From: Roseiarcus sp963709655
Lineage (GTDB): Bacteria; Pseudomonadota; Alphaproteobacteria; Rhizobiales; Beijerinckiaceae
Direction of reading: 5' to 3'
DNA length: 64,000 nucleotides
Assembly (NCBI GenBank): GCA_963709655.1
Contig: CAVPXF010000056.1
Span: 806,001-870,000 of the forward strand
The notes under the pieces were generated by a model. That model did not search any database. It was given only the letters and a program-made list of their open reading frames with translations, and was not told the origin of the DNA. Positions 17,303-27,121 of this stretch are shown here, in pieces. Positions within the stretch are counted from its first letter, which is position 1; each line of letters starts with the position of its first letter. The translations under genes and the position numbers were made by a program.

Positions 17303-19144
17303 TCAGGGGACCTCGCGGACAGCCCCACGCGCCGCGCTGGTGGCGAAAGCGGCATAGGCGCGCAAAGCCTGAGAAACTTTGCGGGCGCGCGGCTTCGCGG
17401 GCCTCCAGGCGGCCTCGCCTCTGGCCTCCATCGCACTGCGGCGGCCCGCGAGCCTCGCCTCATCGACGAGCAGGCTCACTGTGCGGGCGGGGATGTCGAT
17501 CTCGATGCGGTCGCCCTCTTCGATGAGGGCAATCGCCCCGCCCTCGGCGGCCTCCGGCGAGACATGGCCGATGGAAAGGCCGGAGGTGCCCCCTGAAAAT
17601 CGCCCATCGGTGATCAGCGCGCAGGCCTTTCCGAGCCCGCGCGACTTCAGATAGCTCGTCGGGTAGAGCATCTCCTGCATGCCGGGACCGCCGCGCGGGC
17701 CCTCGTAGCGGATCACTACCACGTCGCCCGCGGCGACCTTGCCGCTGAGGATCCCCTGCACGGCGTCGTCCTGGCTTTCGAAGATGCGCGCGGGACCGGC
17801 AAATTTGAGGACGCTGGCGTCGACGCCCGCTGTCTTCACGATGCAGCCGTCGAGCGCGATGTTGCCCTTGAGCACCGCAAGACCGCCGTCCTTGAGGAAC
17901 GCATGCTCGGCATCGCGGATGACGCCTCTCTCCCGATCCTCGTCGAGCGAGGCGTAGCGCGCCGACTGGCTAAAGGCGACCTGGGTCGGGACCCCGCCGG
18001 GACCGGCGCAAAAAAACTCGCGGGTCGCGCTGCTCGACGTTCGCTTGATGTCGTGGCGCGACAGCGCATGCTCGAGCAACTCGGCGTGAACCATGCGCAC
18101 GTCCCGGTTGAGGAGGCCCGCCCGGTCGAGCTCGCCAAGAATGCCCATGATCCCGCCGGCCCGATGCACGTCCTCGATGTGAACGTCCGCAACCGAAGGC
18201 GCGACCTTGCACAGAACAGGCGCGCGGCGCGACAGCCGATCGATGTCGGCCATGGTGAACGGGATTTCGGCCTCGTGCGCGGCGGCGAGCAGGTGCAGCA
18301 CGGTGTTGGTCGAGCCGCCCATGGAGATGTCGAGGGTCATCGCGTTTTCGAACGCGCGGAAACTGGCGATTGATCGAGGCAGCACGCCCGCGTCGTCCTC
18401 CTCGTAGTATCGGCGCGCGAGGTCGACGATGAGATGTCCGGCTTCGACGAACAGACGCCTGCGGTCGGCGTGCGTCGCAACCACCGTGCCGTTCCCGGGA
18501 AGAGAAAGCCCGAGCGCCTCTGTCAGGCAGTTCATCGAATTTGCAGTGAACATGCCCGAACAGGAGCCGCATGTCGGGCAGGCGGACCGTTCGATCACCG
18601 CGACGTCGGCGTCGCTCACCCTCTCGTCCGCCGCCGCCACCATCGCGTCGATGAGGTCGACCTTGCGAGTTCCTGTCGAGAGTTTGACCTTGCCGGCCTC
18701 CATCGGGCCGCCAGAAACAAATACTGCGGGGATGTTGAGCCGCAACGCGGCCATCAGCATGCCGGGCGTGATCTTGTCGCAGTTCGAGATGCAGACCAGG
18801 GCGTCAGCGCAATGCGCGTTGACCATGTATTCGACGCTGTCGGCGATCACTTCGCGCGACGGCAGCGAGTAAAGCATGCCGTCGTGTCCCATCGCGATGC
18901 CGTCGTCGACGGCGATGGTGTTGAACTCCTTGGCGACGCCCCCCGCCGCCTCGACCTCGCGCGCCACCAGTTGGCCAAGGTCCTTGAGGTGGACGTGGCC
19001 GGGGACGAACTGGGTGAAGGAATTGGCGACGGCGATGATCGGCTTGCCGAAATCGCCGTCCTTCATCCCGGTCGCGCGCCAGAGGCCGCGCGCGCCAGCC
19101 ATGTTGCGGCCATGCGTCGAGGTGCGGGAGCGATACGAGGGCAT
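17303..19144 (-). CDS. ilvD: Dihydroxy-acid dehydratase
   Basis: Catalyses dehydration of 2,3-dihydroxy-isovalerate and -methylvalerate to the keto acids of valine and isoleucine synthesis; an iron-sulphur enzyme. The 613-residue length matches E. coli IlvD (616). Motifs include SNCDKITPGMLMAALRL, the cluster-binding SACPTCGSCSGMFTANSMNC and ALITDGRFSGGTSGLSIGH. ATG 19144 (MPSYRSRTSTHGRNMAGAR) matches the family start; the frame continues to 19426 without conservation. The frameshifted sensor kinase begins only 6 nt after the stop, an unusual pairing for ilvD. Confidence 0.97.
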   Translation of the reverse strand: MPSYRSRTSTHGRNMAGARGLWRATGMKDGDFGKPIIAVANSFTQFVPGHVHLKDLGQLVAREVEAAGGVAKEFNTIAVDDGIAMGHDGMLYSLPSREVIADSVEYMVNAHCADALVCISNCDKITPGMLMAALRLNIPAVFVSGGPMEAGKVKLSTGTRKVDLIDAMVAAADERVSDADVAVIERSACPTCGSCSGMFTANSMNCLTEALGLSLPGNGTVVATHADRRRLFVEAGHLIVDLARRYYEEDDAGVLPRSIASFRAFENAMTLDISMGGSTNTVLHLLAAAHEAEIPFTMADIDRLSRRAPVLCKVAPSVADVHIEDVHRAGGIMGILGELDRAGLLNRDVRMVHAELLEHALSRHDIKRTSSSATREFFCAGPGGVPTQVAFSQSARYASLDEDRERGVIRDAEHAFLKDGGLAVLKGNIALDGCIVKTAGVDASVLKFAGPARIFESQDDAVQGILSGKVAAGDVVVIRYEGPRGGPGMQEMLYPTSYLKSRGLGKACALITDGRFSGGTSGLSIGHVSPEAAEGGAIALIEEGDRIEIDIPARTVSLLVDEARLAGRRSAMEARGEAAWRPAKPRARKVSQALRAYAAFATSAARGAVREVP

Positions 19145-19738
19145 ATGCGGCCTGCCGGACGTTAAGAGACGGCGCCTGAGGCGCCGGAAAGCGGCCTTCT
19201 CGCATTTTCGGCCCACCGCCAGCAAGGGCCAGTGCGACAAATCGTCTGAGCGCCGCAGTGGCCCGCCATGGTCGAGGGCGCTTTCCGGCCGACTGCGTTT
19301 CGGCTGACCGGCTCTATCCGCCGGGCGGCTCAAAGTTCTTTTCAGCATTCGGATTGTCGGGGCCACGCCTTTTCTGAGGACCGGCGGTTGCTCGCGTCGG
19401 AATGGTTGCGTGTTCGTTGTCAACACAACCCCGCGAGACGCAGACTGTTGCTGTCCAATGATGAACAGACCACGGTCTCGGCGACAGCCTTCCGCAATTC
19501 ACGCGCGATAATAATCGTCCGATTGCTTTGAGAATTGGGTTGATAAATATTGGCTAACGGCGTCAATTTCAGCGGTAATAAGCTGGTTATTCCACGCCTT
19601 CCCCAAATTTGTTATTTGACTATGTCCACCAGGCGGTTACCAAGCCGCAGGCAATCGCTGATGATGTGGAATCGGCGCAATCGGAGACGGTTGCGCCTTA
19701 TATCAATACGTTTTTGGTTATAAGTCGAAAGGCCACTT
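19145..19738. other. Divergent intergenic region, AT-rich in its right half
   Basis: No gene is supported in these roughly 590 bases between ilvD and the divergent beta-helix gene. The part from about 19490 to 19730 is markedly AT-rich (for example TTGATAAATATTGG near 19540) compared with the rest of the window. It probably carries the promoter of the beta-helix gene and may be part of the same imported segment. I see no clear terminator or riboswitch fold. Confidence 0.5.
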
Positions 19739-21712
19739 ATGTACACGAGCACGGAACTTCAGTTGCTTCGCAACGCCGATCCAGGGGTACAACTCCCCGG
19801 AATCGACACGCCGGCAGGCAATCCGCTCGCGGCCGGTTCGCTCAAGCCGCTTTCCTCTATCCTCACGTCCGGGGGGCCTTTGAGTTACGACGCAAAAACC
19901 AATGTGGTCTACATTACCGGAACCGGCGCGACCGTCAGCGGTTACAATTTCGGCAACGCGACTATCTACGTCGACGCCAGCAATGTGACGATCGAGAACT
20001 GCAGCTTCGCCGCCACGACCGGGTGGGACGCCGTCCAGGTCAACAGCGGAACCAATACGACCATCACCAACTGCACGTTCGACGGCGAGGGGATCCCCGC
20101 CCAGCTCGCCGCCTGGATAACGTCGAGCAGCCTCGTCACCATAACGAACAATAGCTTTATCGATACACCGGCGGATGGGCTCCACACATTCGGCGGAGGC
20201 GTCATCTCCGGCAACTACTTCTCCGGCGCAGGCTACACGTCCAACGGTCAGCATCCGGACGCGATCTGGATCACCGACAGCACGGCGCCGATGACCATCT
20301 CCGACAATTTCATCGACTGGACAACTAATCCGAACTCTGTCTTCTACACGAATAATTGCATTCGCATCACCTCGGAGTTAGGCAACGTCGGCAACGTGAC
20401 GGTTACCGGCAATTATCTGATCGGCGGATCCGCCGTCATCGACGCCGGCAGTGCCGGATCAGGCTCGTTCAGCAACATCTCCATCACCAACAACTACCTC
20501 GGCTTCGGGACATACGACGACTGGTTTCCCGCTCCGATGTCCGGCGTGACGACGAGCAACAACGTCATCTTCGACTACACCAACCCCGCCTATTCCACCA
20601 ACGCTTGGGCGGCTTACCAGGCGGCCGGGCTGCCGACGCCGAACCTCCTCGTGTCGACCAACGGATCCACCATCAAGGCCCAAACGGAGACCGGCCCGAC
20701 GACCCTCTATGGCAGTCCCTGCGCGGACCTTTACGGCGGAAATAACGAAAACAATTTTGTCGGCGGTTTCGGACGGCAATTCATAGTCGGCGGAGCGGGC
20801 GCCAACATCTTCACCTATCTCTCCCCAGCGGACTCAACGCCACCGGCCCCTGACTGGATTAATTTCAATTTCAACCCCGCCAAGGACGTCATTGATCTCA
20901 GCCATATCGACGCCAATGTGACGCCCGGCGTCTCTGAGAACTTCACCTTCATCGGCACGAACGCCTTCACCAGCGCGGGCGCCGAGGTGCGCTACCAACT
21001 GGACCCGACCGATAACATGACCGTCGTCCAGGTCGCGCTCGCCGGCGACATGTCGCCCGACATGACCATCGACATCAGCGGCCAATTCAATCTCACCGCC
21101 GCCAATTTCGCTCTCACCTCTAGCCGGTCCGCGACGGACCTCGCCAATGGCGCCGCGCTCTCCGTTGCGTCCGTCCGGTCCGGTTCGGCGTTCGAATATC
21201 TCTATACCAACGTCAAGGGCCAAGCCTATTCTTCCTACGCTTCCGTTTCCTACGCCAACAACGTCGCCGCCAACGATCTGAACCTGAGCGCGACGTCAAA
21301 CGAAATCGACCTCTATGAAAGCAACGTCACCATCACCCGCGTGGGGGAGACCGAAAGCCTCGCGATCGGCAACGCCTCCTTCAGCCTCGCCTACCACGCC
21401 AACGAGACGATCCAGGCGAGCAACACGAACGCGGTCGCGGAGACCTTCGCCTTCAGCGCGGGCTACGGCAAGGAGACGATCGACTTTGCGCCCTCGGGAA
21501 CGAACGCTGACACGCTTGTCCTATCGACCTCCGACTTCTCTTATCTGACCGGCGCCATGACCCAGGCCCAGGATCTGGCCGCCGTCCTGAGCCACGTGTC
21601 CTTGGGCTCGAGCAACGTGACGATCGGCGACAAGTGGGGCGACAGCCTCACTCTTGCCGGAGTCAGCGCCGCGACTCTCATCGCCAACCCAAGTGCCGTG
21701 AAATTCGTCTGA
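19739..21712 (+). CDS. Secreted right-handed beta-helix protein with a serralysin C-terminal (M10_C-like) domain
   Basis: A 657-residue protein rich in Asn, Thr, Ser and Gly, with no N-terminal signal peptide. Residues about 50-280 are parallel beta-helix coils with repeating patterns such as VTIENCSF, TTITNCTF, VTITNNSF and ISNNYL-like turns, as in polysaccharide lyases and epimerases. Residues about 335-465 resemble the serralysin C-terminal/RTX secretion domain: degenerate glycine-rich repeats (YGGNNENNFVGG, FIVGGAGANIFTY), then DVIDLSHIDAN and a D-M-T-V-V-Q-V-A-L-A-G-D segment. The remainder is further beta-rich repeat. Such proteins use type I secretion, but no exporter is nearby. The substrate is unknown. 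Codon and base usage look lower in GC than the neighbours, suggesting transfer. Confidence 0.72.
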   Translation: MYTSTELQLLRNADPGVQLPGIDTPAGNPLAAGSLKPLSSILTSGGPLSYDAKTNVVYITGTGATVSGYNFGNATIYVDASNVTIENCSFAATTGWDAVQVNSGTNTTITNCTFDGEGIPAQLAAWITSSSLVTITNNSFIDTPADGLHTFGGGVISGNYFSGAGYTSNGQHPDAIWITDSTAPMTISDNFIDWTTNPNSVFYTNNCIRITSELGNVGNVTVTGNYLIGGSAVIDAGSAGSGSFSNISITNNYLGFGTYDDWFPAPMSGVTTSNNVIFDYTNPAYSTNAWAAYQAAGLPTPNLLVSTNGSTIKAQTETGPTTLYGSPCADLYGGNNENNFVGGFGRQFIVGGAGANIFTYLSPADSTPPAPDWINFNFNPAKDVIDLSHIDANVTPGVSENFTFIGTNAFTSAGAEVRYQLDPTDNMTVVQVALAGDMSPDMTIDISGQFNLTAANFALTSSRSATDLANGAALSVASVRSGSAFEYLYTNVKGQAYSSYASVSYANNVAANDLNLSATSNEIDLYESNVTITRVGETESLAIGNASFSLAYHANETIQASNTNAVAETFAFSAGYGKETIDFAPSGTNADTLVLSTSDFSYLTGAMTQAQDLAAVLSHVSLGSSNVTIGDKWGDSLTLAGVSAATLIANPSAVKFV

Positions 21713-21919
21713 TCGAGCGACCCCGCAGGGTCGGCCCGACGTCGCGCACGAGACGCGCCTGTTCCCGCCAGCATCCATCGGGAGGCGCGGTCGTCGCGTT
21801 CGACATTGCGGCTGTTCGGGGTTAGCTTGGCGGGCGAGAGGACGCGCTTCCCACTCGGTCCGCCGGCTGGAGAGAAAAGGGAAATCGTCTGACAGCCATC
21901 GCCTGACCGGAGGAGTTCC

Positions 21920-24900
21920 ATGGCCCTTGCGCTTGCCCGGTCCGAGACTTCGCTTGAGGACCGGTGGACCGCGCCGGAGGGCTGGTTCTACATGACCGGC
22001 ATGCAGGCGCTGGTGCGCCTGCCGATCCAGCAACGCCTCCGCGATGTGGCTGCGGGCCTCAATACCGGCGGTTACATCTCGGGCTACCGCGGCTCGCCGA
22101 TGGGCCGCTACGACATCGAACTCTGGCGCGCCGAGCCGATTCTGCGACGTCTCAACATCGTCTTTCGCCCCGGCCTTAACGAGGATCTCGCGGCGACCGC
22201 CATTTGGGGAGCGCAGCACGTCACGAGCTTCCCCGGCGCCACAGTCGAGGGGGTGTTCGGGATCTGGTACGGCAAAGGGCCCGGCGTCGATCGATCCGGC
22301 GACGCCCTGCGCCATGCGAATTTCACCGGGACCGCGCCCAAGGGCGGCGCGCTCGCGCTCGCCGGCGACGACCACGGCGCAAAGTCCTCGACGGCGGTCA
22401 ATTTTTCCGACACGTCGTTCGTCGCCGTCGGCATTCCGGTGCTCTATCCGTCAAATACCCAGGAGCTGATCGACTTCGGCCTGCACGGCATCGCCATGTC
22501 GCGCTTCTCGGGCTGCTGGGTCGGCGTGAAGGTGGTGACTGATGTCGCGGAGGGCGGCGGCACGGTCTATGTCGGCCCCGACTCCCCGACGATCGTCACG
22601 CCCGAGCGGCCGAGCAACCCGCCGGGGGGCGTCGGCGCACGGCCGATCGACATGCCGCTCATGCAGGAGGAGCGGCTCTATCAGCACAAACTCCCGGCGG
22701 CGCTCGCCTATGCCCGTGCGAATGGCCTGAACCGGGTCGCCGCCGACCGGAAAGGCGCCCGGATCGGCGTGGTCGCCGCCGGCAAGGCGTGGCAGGACCT
22801 CTTGCAGGCGCTCGGCAATCTTGGCCTTGGCGGGGCGGGCGCCGGCCCGGCCCTCCGGCTCCTCAAGGTCGGCATGGTCTGGCCGCTCGATCCCGTGATT
22901 GTCCGGGACTTCGCCGATGGCCTCGATCTCGTCGTCATCGTCGAGGAAAAACGTCCGCTTCTCGAGGACCAGATCCGCGCGATCCTCTACGGGTCCGAGA
23001 ACGCTCCGCGGATCGTCGGCAAATATTTCGACGGGCCGGCGTTCGACCCGGCTCACGGCGCGCCCGCCATGCCCAATTTCGGCGAGATCTCACCGGAATT
23101 GGTCGCGGAAGCGCTCGTGATAGCGCTTAAGCTCGGCGATCCGGATTGCCGCCTTGCTTCGCCTGCTCAGCCCGCGAAGACGCTCAGCAACCGCCCGACG
23201 CTCGTCAGGAGCCCCGGCTTCTGCGCCGGCTGCCCGCACAATCGTTCGACCCGCGTGCCGGAGGGAAGCCGCGCGCTTGCCGGCATCGGTTGCCACACAA
23301 TGGCGATGTTCGTGAACCCGATGCAGACGACCACCGTCTCGCACATGGGCGGCGAAGGCGCGATGTGGCTCGGACAGCAGCCCTTCACCACGCAGGAACA
23401 CGTCTTCGCCAATCTCGGCGACGGCACCTACGCCCATTCCGGATTGCTGGCGATCCGCCAGGCGGTCGCTGCGAACGTGCCGATCACCTATAAGATCCTC
23501 TACAACGGCTTCGTCTCGATGACCGGGGGGCAGCCGGTCGAAGGCGGCATGACGCCGCCGCAGATCCTCGCCGAACTCGCCGCCGAAGGCGTGAAGAAGC
23601 TGGCGCTCGTCGCCGACGACCCGGACCGTTATCTCGGCGTCGCGCTGCCCCTCGGCGTCGCGCTGCGCCACCGAGACGCCATGGACGAGACGCAGAGGGA
23701 ATTCCGCGAATTTAAGGGCGTCTCGGCGATCGTCTACGACCAGCCCTGCGCGACCGAGCGCCGCCGTCTGCGCAAGCGCGGCAAATGGGCCGATCCGGCC
23801 ATCCGCACCTTCATCCACCCGGAGGTGTGCGAAGGCTGCGGCGATTGCGGCAAGGTGTCCAATTGTATGGCGATCGAGCCGCTCGAGACCGAGTGGGGCC
23901 GCAAACGGCGGATCAACCAGTCGAGCTGCAACAAGGACTTCTCCTGCGTCGAGGGCTTCTGCCCGAGCTTCGTCACCGTCCACGGCGGTCGGCTGCGCAA
24001 GCCCGCGCCAACGGCGCCGCATGACCTGCCCCCGGTTCCCGAGCCTGCGCTGCCCGAGATGGGGGAGCGGTGGAGCGTACTGGTCGCCGGCATCGGCGGC
24101 TCGGGCGTCGTGACCGTCAGCCAGACCTTGGCGGTGGCCGCTTATCTCGACGGGCTTTACGCCTCGAACCTCGATCTGACGGGCCTGAGCCAGAAATACG
24201 GCGCGGTCACCGCGCATGTGCGCGTCGCGCGCCGGCCCGAGGCCCTGCACGCGACGCGGATCGCCGCGGCTGAGGCCGACGCGCTGATCGGCTGCGACCT
24301 GATCGTCGCGGCCGGAGACGAATCCCTCTCGAGGGTCAATCCGGCCACGCGCGCGGTCATCGACGGCGACCTGGTCCCGACCTCGGAGTTCGCTCGCAAT
24401 CCCAACTGGAGCGTCGATCGCGAGGCGATGGTCGAGCGCCTGAAACACGCGTTCGGCGACCGGGCGCTCGTCCTCGACGCGCAGCGCCTCGCCAAGGACC
24501 TGCTCGGAGACGCGATCGCGGCCAACCTTTTCATGCTCGGCGCAGCCTGGCAGCGTGGCCTCCTGCCCATTAGCCGCGCCGCGGTCGAGCGCGCCATCGA
24601 GCTCAACGGCGTTGCGATCGAAGCCAACAAGCAGGCGTTCGAATGGGGCCGGCGTGCGGCGCACGATCCCGCCGCCGTCGAGCGGCTCGCCGGCTCGGGC
24701 CCGCCTGGCCCCAAGGCGGCGCCCTCCCTCGACGCGTTGGTCGACCGTCGCGCCGCGCATCTCGAGACAGCGCGCGGCTCGAAGGATGCGCGTCGCTATC
24801 GCGCGCTCATCGAGCGCGTGCGCGTCGCCGAACAAGGCGCGGGCCTCGGTGAAACGCTGACCGCCGCGGCTGCGCGCGCCTATCACAAGCTCCTCGCGGT

Positions 24901-25381
24901 GAAGGACGAATGGGAGGTCGCGCGCCTGATCGCCGCGCCCGAGTTCGCCACGACGCTCGCCGGGACCTTCGAGGGCCCGTACAAGCTCCACTTCCACATC
25001 GGCGCTTGGCCGTTCGCCAGGCCCCATCCGCAGACCGGCGTCATGGGCAAGGGCGAACTGGGCTCCTGGGCGATGACGGCCTTCCGCGTGGCGGCGAAGC
25101 TCCGCTTCCTGCGCGGCACGTGGCTCGACCCGTTCCGCAACAGCGCCGAGCGCACGCTCGAGCGGCGGCTCGTCGCCGAGTTCGAGGCCGACGTCGACGA
25201 CGTGGTCGCGCGCCTTTCCCCAGCAAATCACGCCGCGGCGGTTCGGCTGCTCGGCGTCCCCGAGACGATCAAGGGCTATGGGCGGGTGAAGGAAGCGAGC
25301 GCGGCGGACGCGGCTCAGGCGCGCGCCGCGGCGCTCCGCCAGTTCGATGCGGCGAAGCCTCCGATGGAGATGGCGGCATGA
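21920..25381 (+). CDS. Indolepyruvate ferredoxin oxidoreductase, fused alpha/beta type
   Basis: A 1,153-residue fusion that oxidatively decarboxylates aryl-pyruvates such as indolepyruvate to the acyl-CoA with reduction of ferredoxin, in aromatic amino acid catabolism. The N-terminal pyrimidine domain has GYISGYRGSPMGRYD; the TPP domain has AGIGCHTMAMFVNP, SHMGGEGAMWLGQQPF and FANLGDGTYAHSG; a cysteine-rich region (CEGCGDCGKVSNC...CNKDFSCVEGFCPS, about residues 637-680) binds iron-sulphur clusters; the gamma-type domain follows with VAGIGGSGVVTVSQTLA. GGAGG lies 6 nt upstream of the start. Its stop overlaps the next gene as ATGA. The family is typical of Rhizobiales and Burkholderiales. Confidence 0.93.
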   Translation: MALALARSETSLEDRWTAPEGWFYMTGMQALVRLPIQQRLRDVAAGLNTGGYISGYRGSPMGRYDIELWRAEPILRRLNIVFRPGLNEDLAATAIWGAQHVTSFPGATVEGVFGIWYGKGPGVDRSGDALRHANFTGTAPKGGALALAGDDHGAKSSTAVNFSDTSFVAVGIPVLYPSNTQELIDFGLHGIAMSRFSGCWVGVKVVTDVAEGGGTVYVGPDSPTIVTPERPSNPPGGVGARPIDMPLMQEERLYQHKLPAALAYARANGLNRVAADRKGARIGVVAAGKAWQDLLQALGNLGLGGAGAGPALRLLKVGMVWPLDPVIVRDFADGLDLVVIVEEKRPLLEDQIRAILYGSENAPRIVGKYFDGPAFDPAHGAPAMPNFGEISPELVAEALVIALKLGDPDCRLASPAQPAKTLSNRPTLVRSPGFCAGCPHNRSTRVPEGSRALAGIGCHTMAMFVNPMQTTTVSHMGGEGAMWLGQQPFTTQEHVFANLGDGTYAHSGLLAIRQAVAANVPITYKILYNGFVSMTGGQPVEGGMTPPQILAELAAEGVKKLALVADDPDRYLGVALPLGVALRHRDAMDETQREFREFKGVSAIVYDQPCATERRRLRKRGKWADPAIRTFIHPEVCEGCGDCGKVSNCMAIEPLETEWGRKRRINQSSCNKDFSCVEGFCPSFVTVHGGRLRKPAPTAPHDLPPVPEPALPEMGERWSVLVAGIGGSGVVTVSQTLAVAAYLDGLYASNLDLTGLSQKYGAVTAHVRVARRPEALHATRIAAAEADALIGCDLIVAAGDESLSRVNPATRAVIDGDLVPTSEFARNPNWSVDREAMVERLKHAFGDRALVLDAQRLAKDLLGDAIAANLFMLGAAWQRGLLPISRAAVERAIELNGVAIEANKQAFEWGRRAAHDPAAVERLAGSGPPGPKAAPSLDALVDRRAAHLETARGSKDARRYRALIERVRVAEQGAGLGETLTAAAARAYHKLLAVKDEWEVARLIAAPEFATTLAGTFEGPYKLHFHIGAWPFARPHPQTGVMGKGELGSWAMTAFRVAAKLRFLRGTWLDPFRNSAERTLERRLVAEFEADVDDVVARLSPANHAAAVRLLGVPETIKGYGRVKEASAADAAQARAAALRQFDAAKPPMEMAA

Positions 25382-26085
25382 CTGTAAAGGGCAAGACCAT
25401 TGTCGTGACCGGGGCGTTCGGCGCGCTCGGGGGAGCGGTCGCCGAAGCGGCGGCGAAGCAGGGGGCGTCGGTGGCGGCGCTCGACTACGCGTCCGCGCCG
25501 CCGCCCGGTCTTCAGGAGCGGCTGGGGCCGGAAGCGCTGCTTATCGGCGGGGTCGACCTCGTTTCACTCGATGCGGCCGAGCAGGCGATCGAGACAGTCA
25601 AGGGACGGTTTGGCCGGATCGACGCGCTCCTGAACATCGCCGGCGGCTTTCGCTGGGAAAGGATCGCCGACGCCCGGAGCGACGAGGGGTGGGAGCGGAT
25701 GTTCGCGATGAACCTCAAAACGGCGCTCAACGCCTCGCTGGCCGCGCTTCCCCATCTGATCGGATCGGGCGCCGGGCGGATCGTCAACGTCGGCGCCGAG
25801 GCGGCTAATCGCGCCGGCGAGGGCATGGGGCCGTACGCCGCGAGCAAGGCGGCGGTGCACCGGCTCACCGAGAGCCTCGCCGCGGAACTGAAGCTTAAGG
25901 GCGTGACCGTCAACGCCGTGCTTCCCTCGACCATCGACACCGCCGCGAACCGCAAGGAGATGCCGCAGGCGGACTTCAGCCGCTGGGTCTCGCCCGCCGA
26001 TCTCGCCGCCGTCATGCTGTTCCTCGCGTCCGACGGGGCCAAGGCCGTGACCGGGGCGCTGATCCCGGTTTCGGGAAAGGTGTAA
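25378..26085 (+). CDS. SDR family oxidoreductase coupled to the indolepyruvate oxidoreductase
   Basis: A 235-residue SDR with VVTGAFGALGGAVAEAAA (cofactor loop), LDYA after strand 2, NIAGGF in place of NNAG, and the catalytic YAASK. The pattern GGFRWERIAD and the C-terminal TGALIPVSGKV resemble SDRs annotated as 3-oxoacyl or generic dehydrogenases. Its ATG overlaps the upstream stop by 4 nt, which ties its expression to the oxidoreductase. I infer a role in the same aromatic-acid catabolism, perhaps reducing or oxidising an intermediate; the substrate is unknown. Confidence 0.9.
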   Translation: MTVKGKTIVVTGAFGALGGAVAEAAAKQGASVAALDYASAPPPGLQERLGPEALLIGGVDLVSLDAAEQAIETVKGRFGRIDALLNIAGGFRWERIADARSDEGWERMFAMNLKTALNASLAALPHLIGSGAGRIVNVGAEAANRAGEGMGPYAASKAAVHRLTESLAAELKLKGVTVNAVLPSTIDTAANRKEMPQADFSRWVSPADLAAVMLFLASDGAKAVTGALIPVSGKV

Positions 26086-26121
26086 CCGCTCTCCGCCCGG
26101 CCCTCGAACGAGGGGCCTCGT

Positions 26122-26325
26122 TCAGGCGGGGCGACGGAGTTCGGCGATCGCAGCCTCGCGGCCGAGGATCGCCTCTTCGAAGTCCCCGTTCATAAAGGCG
26201 GCGATCATCCTGGCCGCGTCGGCATCTGCGCAGCTTGCGATCCTGCGCCGATGGTCGCGCTGTTCCACAACGATCCAGGGGCCGTCCTTGATCTGAACAA
26301 CTGTAAACCGCAGGCTCGTATCCAT
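26122..26325 (-). CDS. Small hypothetical protein
   Basis: A 67-residue frame, MDTSLRFTVVQIKDGPWIV followed by VEQRDHRRRIASCADADAA and a C-terminal AEL-rich helix. The alternation of a short beta-type N-terminus with a helical C-terminus and ordinary alphaproteobacterial codon use make it a plausible gene. No clear Shine-Dalgarno precedes ATG 26325, and an in-frame ATG at 26400 would add 25 residues. It converges with the SDR gene. No family is recognised. Confidence 0.4.
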   Translation of the reverse strand: MDTSLRFTVVQIKDGPWIVVEQRDHRRRIASCADADAARMIAAFMNGDFEEAILGREAAIAELRRPA

Positions 26326-26653
26326 GATGCTGTTCAATTCCAGCTTGTGAGGTGATTGCCCTATTCGAGCAAGCGCGGCGCCACATGGGACGCGCGACAA
26401 TGTCGGCCCGCCCTGCTCGAGAGAGGACCCGGCGCCTTCGACGGCGACCCCAAGCCCCTTGACGCCGCGAGACGGAGGCGCCGCGCACGGTGGGAATAAT
26501 TACACTATGACCATGCTATTATTGACGGTCCTTGTCACGCTCGCTTTGTCACGCTCGCCCATCGAGAGGCGGGCCTCCCAGAGATGACGCCCAATGGGGC
26601 AGCGGCGGGGAATGGCCCAGCCGGCCGCCGCGAACGGCCCTCGCGGGCGAGAC

Positions 26654-26830
26654 ATTTGGATTTCCTCAGGCCTACGCAGCCGTGCATCGGGGCTCCGCGA
26701 ATCTCCGGCTTTTGACCGGTTGGATTTGTTTGGAATTCCTTGGATTCTCTCGTCCGAAATGAGCCTTTTCAATGGTTTACAAGCGACCCGGGGCCAATTT
26801 TATTTTTCGCGCGGCCCTTTCCCGAGAGCA
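26654..26830 (+). repeat. Dispersed intergenic repeat, copy B
   Basis: Partner of the segment at 10865-11032, in the opposite orientation and about 15.7 kb away. The 16-nt block ATTTGGATTTCCTCAG is at 26654-26669 and the 29-nt block containing TTGGAATTCCTTGGATTC is at 26729-26757. Similarity continues through TTTTCAATGG and AGCGACC-CGGGG to about 26825. The intervening 59 nt match partially (a shared GCTCCGC). Neither copy encodes a conserved peptide. Confidence 0.8.
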
Positions 26831-27121
26831 TGTGTCGCAAGCGCCCGCCGTCGCCGATCCGAAGGTCGACCACACAAAAACGCCTCTCCGGCCGGAAGAG
26901 GCTGGGCAGGCCGGGGATTCATCCAATTCGACATCGCGAGGTCCGATCGGGGCATTGGGATCAGACTAACGCGGCCTTCGCTTTTTTGCAAGGAATTGTC
27001 GATTTGGCGCCATTTATACAAAAATTCGACGCGTCCTCCTGTGCCGACTCGGTCGCCGGATGCACGTCTTTTTAATGAACTCCGGGGCGGGGCGCCAATT
27101 CGGCGCCTGAACCCAAACCGT

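Noticed and set aside
23090..25231. 713-codon minus-strand frame antisense to the indolepyruvate oxidoreductase
   Set aside because: Shadow composition and no recognisable family; the opposite strand encodes a complete known enzyme.
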